DNA of 9,360 nt, from contig PIVH01000044.1 of the NCBI GenBank assembly GCA_003354225.1, positions 1 through 9,360 of the forward strand, read 5' to 3'. Position numbers and translations under genes: made by a program. Below are positions 1-6,262 of this stretch, piece after piece (position 1 is the first letter of the stretch; each line of letters opens with the position of its first letter). The notes under the pieces were generated by a model that saw only the letters and a program-made list of their open reading frames with translations, ran no database searches and was not told the origin of the DNA. The DNA is from Globobulimina sp. (Eukaryota > Foraminifera > Rotaliida).

Positions 1-79
1 CAAAATTATCCATTAATATTACTGAAATCCTGTGCTAAATCATTTGATTTTTCAGCGCGAACAATTTTATAATGCAAAT
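1..79 (-). repeat. Direct repeat copy A: stray duplicate of the RelA-like gene's 3' end
   Basis: Bases 1-79 are identical to 474-552, and the copies diverge at base 80 versus 553. Read on the minus strand, this copy encodes the last 23 residues of the RelA-like protein (LHYKIVRAEK...) and the same stop codon at 6-8. The upstream part of that frame is broken: an in-frame TAA lies about 30 nt before the repeat, and no coding body follows from it. It is therefore a C-terminal gene fragment. It may extend left beyond the window, so its true length is unknown. Confidence 0.9.
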
Positions 80-473
80 ATAGTAAGTAATAAATATTTT
101 ATGACTTGGAATGAATGAATAGGTTCCTGATCACATGAAGTAATACTATCGGGTGATGCATATGCTTGAATTGAGGTTATCAAATAACAGAATATTGCAA
201 TAAGAAATGCACTTTTTGAGATGTTGCTGCTGTTTTTGCTGCATAAATGCATCCAATCCCACAATAGCATTGTTTTGTTTTCATTCTTATTCTCTGATAT
301 TGGACTACACGCATTTACTGACTCTTCATAACGTTCATTTTGGTTCATTGCAGACCAGTCTTTTTGCTGATTTCTTTTGTGATGGTATAACGTGCAAAAT
401 GATGTGGTGTTTAAAATGATGTGGACAAAATCAGTGACATTCAGTGCGCAGGAGACTGACAAGCAAAAAAAAA
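80..473. other. 394-bp spacer between the two 79-bp direct repeats, content uncertain
   Basis: No recognisable gene. On the minus strand one frame is open from 486 to 67 (139 codons). It would start inside the RelA tail copy and contains a hydrophobic stretch (SAFLIAIFCYLITSIQ). A second minus frame over about 135-265 reads as a polar helix with glutamines (AFMQQKQQQHLKKC). Several frames being open at once argues against confident coding. A 12-bp motif AAAATGATGTGG occurs twice within about 20 bp near 400-423. The segment could be a 3' UTR, a remnant of a neighbouring gene or an inserted sequence. I see no promoter, RNA gene or transposase. Confidence 0.4.
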
Positions 474-552
474 CAAAATTATCCATTAATATTACTGAAA
501 TCCTGTGCTAAATCATTTGATTTTTCAGCGCGAACAATTTTATAATGCAAAT
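474..552 (-). repeat. Direct repeat copy B: 3' end of the intact RelA-like gene
   Basis: This is the partner of bases 1-79, identical over 79 bases. Here it is continuous with the RelA-like coding exon and supplies the last 23 residues, the stop at 479-481 and a few bases past it. Zero divergence implies a recent duplication, gene conversion or an assembly artefact. Confidence 0.9.
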
Positions 553-1960
553 GCATTTTTTTTCTTACCTTCAAAAAAGGCAGTAACATGAGTTGAATCT
601 CCACAATCATATTCTCATAAATTGCATTAATCATTAAAACTCTATATCCAAATTCAGCTTTGGAATGTTGATCAAATCCATTTTTAACTCTTAATATTTT
701 CCCACCAAAATATTGCGGTTGACTTATCAAATTAAATAAGCTGATCAATTCAGCAGAATTTTCACAAACCAATGCACAACGAACCCAATCTTGAACCATA
801 AAATAAGCGCTGGGAAACTCATGCTTTTCTGAATAATCTCTAAATACTTTACTCCAAACTCTTGATTTTGTTTTAATTGGTCCTCCTCTGTAACCAATAT
901 CATGATCATAGTCTGTTTTTAAATCCATTCCAATTCTATTTTCTTCAAAACATTGTTGCATCAATGCTTGGAATGCATCATTAATTTTCGATGATATTCT
1001 CCAAAAAAGCTCCCTTAAAACAATAGATGGCTCCAATATCGCTTCAGCATTCCTTATATCATCCAGCCATCCATTTACATCATGTTTAGCAAAGCCTAAC
1101 TCTCCAAATTGTTTTATAATTAATGGTTCCAATTCTTTATCAATAAAAAAGCCTGATCCATACCATGCAAATACATCATCTGATATTCCAATCACATGTT
1201 TACGAATAAAGTCTGGAGATAATTCAAAGTTACCTGCACAAATGCAATATGTTAATGGAATATTTTTACACACAAAAACATTTCAAAAATTACATTGTTT
1301 ATATATACCTTTATTAAATTTCATATTATCATCGCATACAATATCTAATATCGGATCATTGTTACTTTCTAAATTGGAATATTCAGTGAGTAACGGTTGC
1401 GATAATTGTATCAATTGATTTTGTGATAAGTTCTTTAATTCATTGAAATATTTACTGTCTCCTTTGAAATTCCACGATAATATTGATTTTAAATATAATT
1501 TTATATCCTTAGACGCAGACATTGATGAAATAGATAGCGATTTCAATAAATCAGCGCTGTCATTGAATATATGTTTGCAATATTGCTTATATTTTTCTTT
1601 ATTTGATCGAAAGGTTATTTCCGATAATAAATAAATATATGATGCATTTAATCGTACTTTTTTGTCCTTAAATTGTGTATCTAAATGTGTTTCAATCAAC
1701 GTAGTTATTTTATTTGCCGCTTCAGACTCTGAATCGGATGAAATTGACTTTCCAATTGTTACTCCAAGATTCCATAGTATTCCACCATTTATATACTCAG
1801 GAAATGTCATAGGGGAATTGCATATTTCAGTTATCAATGTATCAATTAATGAGGATGTTTGATTATCTATGCCTGGCGATACCTTATTACTATCTTCATC
1901 AGAGAGATGAGTGTGGTTTGCTATATCACCCAGCGCATTGTTTGACACACAACATCCCAT
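479..1960 (-). CDS. RelA/SpoT-like nucleotidyltransferase-domain protein, predicted N-myristoylated (2 exons)
   Basis: The join is 1960-1309 and 1233-479, giving 468 residues; removing a 75-nt GT-AG intron fuses two open frames in phase. The protein begins MGCCVSNN, a good N-myristoylation/palmitoylation signal (Gly2, Cys3, Cys4), so membrane attachment is predicted. Residues ~1-217 are polar and helical and I do not recognise them. Residues ~300-455 resemble the RelA/SpoT synthetase fold: a Lys/Arg-rich segment (KTKSRVWSK, ~338-346), VQDWVR with the metal-ligand-like Asp366, FGYR with Tyr414 where Rel enzymes use Tyr to stack the guanine, and VEIQL with Glu429 matching the catalytic EVQ. KMHLHY follows, where bacterial Rel has a conserved MH. 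No HD hydrolase or TGS domain is visible. Whether it makes (p)ppGpp or pyrophosphorylates another nucleotide cannot be told. It lies 87 bp downstream of the MATH-like gene on the same strand. The ATG is preceded by a T10 tract. Confidence 0.82.
1234..1308 (-). other. Spliceosomal intron of the RelA-like gene (75 nt)
   Basis: The donor is AAAG|GTATAT (intron starts at 1308) and the acceptor is TTTGTGCAG|GTAAC (ends at 1234), phase 1. Splicing joins ...MKFNK-G-NFELSPDF..., keeping one open frame. Unspliced, the first exon terminates 8 codons after the junction. CCATTAAC about 25 nt before the acceptor is a possible branch site. Confidence 0.85.
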
Positions 1961-2019
1961 TATAAAAAAAAAAGGTTTTTTTGTGGTTTAATACAGTAGA
2001 AACATATCACTAGTACAAA

Positions 2020-2025
2020 TTTATT
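2020..2025 (-). terminator. Putative poly(A) signal AATAAA for the MATH-like gene
   Basis: AATAAA on the minus strand lies 23 nt after the stop codon of the MATH-like gene, inside the 87-bp gap before the RelA-like start. Position and hexamer fit a 3'-end signal. The gap must therefore also hold the RelA-like gene's promoter or 5' UTR. Confidence 0.45.
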
Positions 2026-2047
2026 GAAAAGTTACAAGATCTAAGGT

Positions 2048-3166
2048 CTATGATTGCATGCAGTTATTTTCAATAATACCATATTCCTTAAATTTGCCGC
2101 GCTGCACTACATAATTATTTTGTTTTAATGCCACAATTTCTAGCTCAATACGTATATACATATCAGTTAATAATTGAATATCTTCTGTTTGTATATTGGT
2201 TCTATGATCTGGCCATAACTTAACTAAATTTTGATGTCTTGACACTGTTTCCCGTCCATTCCATGTTATATTATCCATACTTGTATTAATATTTATTTGC
2301 ACCGTAATATGCGTCAAGGCATGATGCATTTTTAATAATTTCAAGCCCAAAACAAAACATCCTTTGCTGGAATCGCCTGAACCATTCGGTGATAAAATAA
2401 TACAAAAACAATCATTGTTAAACGAATCCGCATAAAAACCGCGTCCATTTTCGGCTGTTTTAAATGTATTTAATAATGTTTCATCAATCTCCCATTTATA
2501 TTCACTACGTGCATTCATTATAATTGGTTTATAATAATTTGCTGTATTATAATATGTTTTATATTCAATCGCTAATATTTCTAAATAACAGCAAAGGTTC
2601 AGATCAATAAATTGTTCTAAATTGGTTGTGCTGACAGTTTTTGTTGGCCATCCTTTGCTGCGTCCAACTTTTTGTTTAATATCAAATGATCTAAATTCAT
2701 ATTTTAACTGTGTACAAAATAGCTGCAAGAAGTAGGTTATAGATCTAATATTTGATGGAATTGATACTAAATATAGATCAAGTTCAATTTGTTGATTATA
2801 ACGAGTTTTATATAATTTACATTGGAATTCAATCTCATTGATAACAAATGATGGCCCTTGTAGTGGCTGCTTGTGTTCTTTTCTTGCAAGAAATGATTGT
2901 AACTTTTCATTGTTAAAGTACCATTCATGCACATCATCATAGAATAAAGAACATAAATCAATGATATCAGTTGGTGAATTCTTTGTGATTTGCTTAATAT
3001 ATGCAGACACTAGATGTTTTCGATCAGATCTCGTAAGGATGCCTACAGCTGCCATTGTGTTGCTAATGTTTTCATGCGAGTTACGTTTTAAATGAAATAA
3101 AAAAATCGTATCTTGATTTGGATATGTTGCCATTGCGTGGTAGCGCAAGTGTTTGGGATAATTCAT
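2048..3166 (-). CDS. Protein with PTDIIDLC..FY motif and two tandem MATH/TRAF-like regions (372 aa, single exon)
   Basis: The ATG at 3166 is the first after an in-frame TAA only two codons upstream. A later Met at residue 38 (MAAVGILTRSDRK) is an alternative start. Residues ~48-83 carry HLVSAYIKQITK...SPTDIIDLCSLFY, a short helix-forming motif that I recall as common in foraminiferal proteins. Residues ~82-203 and ~215-345 each look like a beta-rich domain resembling MATH/TRAF sandwiches. The second has the clearer pattern: YKWEID, LLNTFK, FYADSF, FCIILSPNGSGDSSKGCFVLGLKLL. MATH domains bind short peptides, often as adaptors for ubiquitin ligases; that role here is inference. There is no signal peptide or membrane segment, and no BTB or RING partner domain. 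The gene shares a 689-bp divergent upstream region with the RBR ligase. Confidence 0.72.
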   Translation of the reverse strand: MNYPKHLRYHAMATYPNQDTIFLFHLKRNSHENISNTMAAVGILTRSDRKHLVSAYIKQITKNSPTDIIDLCSLFYDDVHEWYFNNEKLQSFLARKEHKQPLQGPSFVINEIEFQCKLYKTRYNQQIELDLYLVSIPSNIRSITYFLQLFCTQLKYEFRSFDIKQKVGRSKGWPTKTVSTTNLEQFIDLNLCCYLEILAIEYKTYYNTANYYKPIIMNARSEYKWEIDETLLNTFKTAENGRGFYADSFNNDCFCIILSPNGSGDSSKGCFVLGLKLLKMHHALTHITVQININTSMDNITWNGRETVSRHQNLVKLWPDHRTNIQTEDIQLLTDMYIRIELEIVALKQNNYVVQRGKFKEYGIIENNCMQS

Positions 3167-3474
3167 AGGTTATATTGGTCCGCTGCTATCTATTTGATAC
3201 TGATATAGATTTATGAAAGTACACTTCCCATAAAACTAAGCAATGTATCGCTATTTTCATTTGCTTTTTTTTATATTGCTATTGTTTTTCTATGTGTTAA
3301 ACGCAGTTAATTACTTGGATTAAATAATAATATTGTTATAATTTGTCCCACGACCTACAAATGAATCAACAACCCACTGCAGTCACAACTATTGAGCTAA
3401 TTTTAATTTTCATAGACTTACTTTCTCTGTAGATTGGTTAGGAAGTACTACAGATCAGAATTTCAGATATTAGA

Positions 3475-3489
3475 AAGTACACTGTACTT
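3475..3489. promoter_or_regulatory. 15-bp perfect palindrome AAGTACA-C-TGTACTT
   Basis: The half-site AAGTACA is mirrored exactly around a single central C. Such a dyad is a typical binding site for a homodimeric DNA-binding protein. It sits in the shared upstream region of two divergent genes, inside the interior of the long inverted repeat. No factor can be named. Confidence 0.4.
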
Positions 3490-3531
3490 ACGTCGTCTAA
3501 ATATAAATACGAGCGTAGAGTAAGCTTGTAG

Positions 3532-3578
3532 CCTTGTACGCACCCCAGCATTTAGTGCCATTTACATGCAGGGCAAGG
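3532..3578. other. GC-rich hairpin-forming patch
   Basis: In otherwise AT-rich spacer, CCTTG (3532-3536) pairs with CAAGG (3574-3578), and CCCaGCAT (3544-3551) pairs with ATGCaGGG (3566-3573) with one A-A mismatch around a 14-nt loop. The 7 unpaired bases on the left arm form a bulge. It could be a structured RNA or a chance fold. I could not fit a tRNA cloverleaf. Confidence 0.3.
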
Positions 3579-3728
3579 TGTACGCGTCTCCACGCCCGAA
3601 TTATATTGACATTCCTAATACTAAACTTTCTGAATCAATGTATCGATTCTAAAACCACATCATTTCTAACCAATCTACAGGGAAAGTACTGCAAGCAGGT
3701 CAATAGTTGTGACTGCAGTACATAGCAT

Positions 3729-3755
3729 CTAAAAAGTCTAAAAAGTCTAAAGAGT
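3729..3755 (+). repeat. Triple 9-bp tandem repeat CTAAAAAGT
   Basis: Three head-to-tail copies: CTAAAAAGT at 3729-3737 and 3738-3746, then CTAAAGAGT at 3747-3755 with one change. It lies about 100 bp upstream of the RBR start codon. It may be a minisatellite or clustered binding sites. Confidence 0.6.
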
Positions 3756-3855
3756 AATCCCTCCAAACCAAAGTATAGTGAAAGTAAGTTTAAATAAATC
3801 TTTTCAGTAAAATAACAGTCAAGAAATCGACACATTTTAGAAGTCTCGTTTAGCA

Positions 3856-6016
3856 ATGGCAACAGTGACTTATTGCAGAATACAAGGCAACGATTTCATT
3901 ACATATTCAGAGGATTGGACAACAAAAATAGTACGTAAATTTGGTGCAACAGCTGGTAAACAATTCGCAGAGATTTTAAATGATCAGGTTTGTGTATAAT
4001 TTTTTTTCATTTTTAACAAATTACATTAAATACTTATATACATATATAATTATATATATATATATATGTTTTACATGACCGACACAGTACGCGTCAAAAC
4101 AGCAATTACTACACGATTTAGAAGATCCCCATTGGTTCCATTCATTTATAATGACCAGACTCCATAATTGTAAATCAGCGTATATAAATCGAGATTTTTG
4201 CAATACATTTTATATAACTTTAAAAGCGATAATCAATGGAAAGGATTACATGTCAAATGGACAACAATTACAATTAATAAAGAATAATATTTTTGATGAA
4301 TGCATACGTAGAGAATTAGAGAAAATTGGATACAATAAACAAGATATTATGCGGATATCATGGAGAGTAAATTCGTTTTGTTTAATATATTCCCGCTCAC
4401 TAAAAAATTGGTGCATTGGTAAAATAATAAAAATATTTATTAACAACCAGACCAATCAAGAATGGTTTCAAGTGACATATGGCAAAAACATAAAAGATAT
4501 TCAAAGGTTTTGTAAATATATTAAGCCGATCATTAATAATAACCATCCTTTGCCTGCTCCTTTATTCAAACATAAAAACACTACAAAACCCACAAAAACA
4601 AAACAATATAACAATGGATTGATATTTCATTTTTATGGCTTAAAAGCGTCAAAACCAAACAACTATAAATCGGGCCTGATTCTGAATGATTTTTTGTTTA
4701 AAAATTTAAATAAATCATTGCTAACTTCCACAAATTCAACATTACAAAAATATGATACCGTACTATCATTAAAAAAATTCATCCGTAAAACCTTTGACAT
4801 CTCGCCAGAACATGATATCTTAATAATATTTGCTGATAATATTATATCCAGAAATAATAAACTGAAGCTGCGTAATTTTGGTCTCAGCAATAATTCACTA
4901 TTATTATTAGCAATAAATTGCGATAAATATGATATGGAAAACAATAAAAACGGCACAGATATATATAATTATACGCTATCCATCAAAATGAGAAAAGGAT
5001 TTGATATCATAACGCAAGAAGCAAACAGAGAATTATTTAAAATGCCGGTTTGCGGCCATTATATGGACAGACAATCACTGTTTCAATATTCATTAAATCA
5101 ATTAAAAAATGAAAATAATACACATATAAAATGTCCACATAGAAATAATGAGGAAACTGATATGAAATATGAATGGCAGTGCACATTTTGCACTTTTTTA
5201 AATGGCATCGATGAGGATGTCTGTGAGATGTGTGACAATCCCAAATCAGCAACAAAATTGTTTTGCGAAGCGAGATGGAATTATTGTTTGTTAAAACAAA
5301 TATTATTGTTCAATGATGAAAGTAATTGGTTGAATACCAGCAAGTTAGAATTGTTATTATCACGCAATACAATGCAAAAAGAATGCAATGTGCAGAAATG
5401 TGGCAGATGCCAGACATTACATTATAGAAATTATACTTTTTTGAGTGATATTAAAACAAAATCCGACATAAAAAGAGCATTTAAAACTGAATGTAGAATT
5501 TGTAAGGATTCATTTTGTTTTTGTTGTGGTGAAGAATGGAGATATGGGCATGTTTGCGACTCCTCCTTTAAAGCTGATGTAATGCAAATTATTCGCAAAG
5601 CGGAAACTAAACAAATTGGTGATGTTGATGGTGTGCCATCGATTAGATTCTGTCCAAATTGTGCACAGTTAATAAAAGTATGTTGTTTTTGTATGTTATT
5701 TTGTAGAAACAAAATTTATGCGATTTGCTTTATGATTATACAGCATACAGAAGCATGTAAACAGTATGTTATTTTTATATGTTATCTTAAATTAATTTTG
5801 TTTGCGTGTTTAATATTTGATGTGTTGTTGTTTATATTATGCAGTATGGAATGTAGTCAATGTAATACAGAATTTTGTTTTGTTTGTTTATCGATTTGTG
5901 TTGGTGGTCAATGGCAATGTGGAAGCTCTGGGGCTGTCTGTCCAGTTTCAAGGCAAAATATTAATGCGTTACCAAATACGATAGTTATTAACAAGAAAAC
6001 ATTTCAATTGTTTTAA
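3856..6016 (+). CDS. RBR-type E3 ubiquitin ligase with Tudor-like, ubiquitin-like and RanBP2 zinc-finger domains (4 exons)
   Basis: The join is 3856-3987, 4103-5677, 5744-5763 and 5845-6016, giving 632 residues. The ATG is the first after an in-frame TAG at 3838. Residues 1-125 are not recognised. Residues ~128-188 are Tudor/SH3-like (SWRVNSFCLIYSRS...EWFQVTY). Residues ~215-317 end in a ubiquitin-like fold (LKKFIRKTFDISP...LIIFA...NSLLLLAI). A degenerate RING1 follows at ~358-391 (PVCGH...IKCPH), lacking its first Cys pair. Next are a RanBP2/NZF finger with Trp402, Cys404/407/418/421, an IBR with Cys472/477/508/511/516/519, His527 and Cys529, and RING2 with Cys561/564/579/582/587/590. The predicted catalytic Cys574 (HTEACKHM) should form the E3-ubiquitin thioester. 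The RING2 spacing, C-x2-C-x9-C-x4-C-x2-C-x4-C-x2-C, is that of the RBR family. The ubiquitin-like and RanBP2 domains probably bind ubiquitin or regulate activity. Lack of a full RING1 raises the question of how E2 is bound. Confidence 0.88.
3988..4102 (+). other. Intron 1 of the RBR ligase gene (115 nt; alternative 100 nt)
   Basis: The donor is GATCAG|GTTTGTG and the acceptor is CAAAACAG|CAATTA at 4102, phase 0. It joins MATVTYC...LNDQ to QLLHDLEDPHW.... A second acceptor, GACACAG at 4087, is also in frame and would insert five residues (YASKQ). The exon before it opens with the only good start after an in-frame stop. The intron holds a (TA)n tract. Confidence 0.75.
4035..4068. repeat. (TA)n microsatellite inside intron 1
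   Basis: The core is an unbroken TA run at 4051-4067, preceded by interrupted TATA/CATATA units from 4035. It is a self-complementary low-complexity tract within the intron, with no coding role. Confidence 0.85.
5678..5743 (+). other. Intron 2 of the RBR ligase gene (66 nt, stop-free)
   Basis: The donor is AAAA|GTATGTTG and the acceptor is GATTATACAG|CATACA, phase 0. Its length is a multiple of three and it has no in-frame stop, so retention would insert 22 residues rather than truncate the protein. Removal is required to bring CAQLIK next to HTEACK at RING2 spacing. Confidence 0.85.
5744..5763 (+). other. 20-nt microexon encoding the RBR catalytic cysteine
   Basis: The exon reads CATACAGAAGCATGTAAACA, encoding HTEACK plus two bases of the next His. 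The Cys is residue 574, the RING2 thioester cysteine by alignment to the GCNHM-type motif. GT-AG introns flank it on both sides (66 and 81 nt). Only this splicing yields the full RING2 pattern and spacing. Skipping it shifts the frame and deletes the active site. Confidence 0.85.
5764..5844 (+). other. Intron 3 of the RBR ligase gene (81 nt, stop-free)
   Basis: The donor is AAACA|GTATGTTA and the acceptor is TTATATTATGCAG|TATGGA, phase 2. Splicing restores CA+T = His in ACKHMEC. The intron length is a multiple of three with no in-frame stop, so the unspliced message stays open to the normal stop codon. Retained, it would add a 27-residue hydrophobic insert in RING2. Confidence 0.85.
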
Positions 6017-6165
6017 TTCATTAAACTTTCAGTCGATTGAGTATGTTGTGTTGCTCATCATATTGTTTGTTTAATATAGTTTTATTAATTTTGTAAGAGA
6101 CTATATAGCTCTTGCATTTCTTTACAATTACAATTAATGTTTTATTTGACTACTATAAAAGTTAC

Positions 6166-6171
6166 TTTATT
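6166..6171 (-). terminator. Putative poly(A) signal AATAAA for the insulysin gene
   Basis: Minus-strand AATAAA lies about 92 nt after the insulysin stop codon; a second copy is at 6141-6146. The 246-bp tail-to-tail spacer (6017-6262) otherwise contains only AT-rich sequence, with no gene I can support. Confidence 0.35.
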
Positions 6172-6182
6172 AAAAATTACCT

Positions 6183-6188
6183 AATAAA
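6183..6188 (+). terminator. Putative poly(A) signal AATAAA for the RBR gene
   Basis: Plus-strand AATAAA lies about 167 nt after the RBR stop codon, in the spacer between convergent genes. It lies 12 nt upstream of the opposite strand's 6166-6171 signal, so the two 3' UTRs probably overlap. Confidence 0.35.
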
Positions 6189-6262
6189 ATGGAAACGAAA
6201 AACACTTTATAGGTCCTATTCTCAAATTAATTCTGTCAATCAATCAAAAAAGAAAAAAATAT

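Larger units (their letters stand above)
3376..3719. repeat. Long imperfect inverted repeat with ~224-bp interior
   Basis: Bases 3376-3395 are the exact reverse complement of 3700-3719 (20 bp). Bases 3419-3441 match the reverse complement of 3666-3688 with one mismatch in 23. The two paired blocks are in the correct order, separated by 23 nt on the left and 11 nt on the right, so they form one interrupted stem. Similarity fades further inward. The structure fits a foldback element, an inverted pair of regulatory modules or a double-stranded RNA source. No flanking target-site duplication is evident. Confidence 0.8.
3167..3855. promoter_or_regulatory. Divergent intergenic region (689 bp) between the MATH-like and RBR genes
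   Basis: No coding sequence is supported here. Both neighbouring genes are transcribed outward, so it must contain two promoters. It holds a long imperfect inverted repeat (arms 3376-3441 and 3666-3719), a 15-bp palindrome (3475-3489), a GC-rich hairpin (3532-3578) and a 9-bp triple tandem repeat (3729-3755), each listed separately. TATA-like stretches occur at about 3268-3276 (ATATAAAAA on the minus strand, about 100 nt before the MATH-like ATG) and at 3499-3509 (AAATATAAATA on plus). Neither is proven. The motif GAAAGTAC recurs near 3216, 3473 and 3683. Confidence 0.6.

Noticed and set aside
207-419. Plus-strand Cys-rich 70-codon frame
   Set aside because: Its cysteines come from a repeated TGCTG/TGTTG tract, other frames over the same stretch are equally open, and no similarity is recognised.
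1-552. 79-bp repeats as target-site duplications of a 394-bp transposon
   Set aside because: The repeat is far longer than any usual target duplication, is coding sequence, and the spacer has no terminal repeats.
566-571. Strong donor-like GAAG|GTAAGA on the minus strand within the RelA-like exon
   Set aside because: Reading through gives FLKVRKKMHLHYKIVRAE, which fits the family after EIQL, and no acceptor next to the duplicated tail restores that frame.
1961-2047. MATH-like and RelA-like frames as exons of one gene
   Set aside because: A poly(A)-like signal lies between them, no acceptor lies near the second start, and MGCC is a convincing true N-terminus.
3520-3600. Possible tRNA in the GC-rich intergenic patch
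   Set aside because: No T-loop GTTCRA-type box or cloverleaf could be fitted on either strand.
3534-3862. Short open frames on both strands in the divergent intergenic region
   Set aside because: They are under 80 codons, one lacks an ATG, and they cross the inverted repeat and hairpin. No family resemblance.
4663-4956. 97-codon minus-strand frame opposite the ubiquitin-like domain
   Set aside because: It is a shadow of the RBR coding exon, whose plus-strand reading has clear domain patterns.
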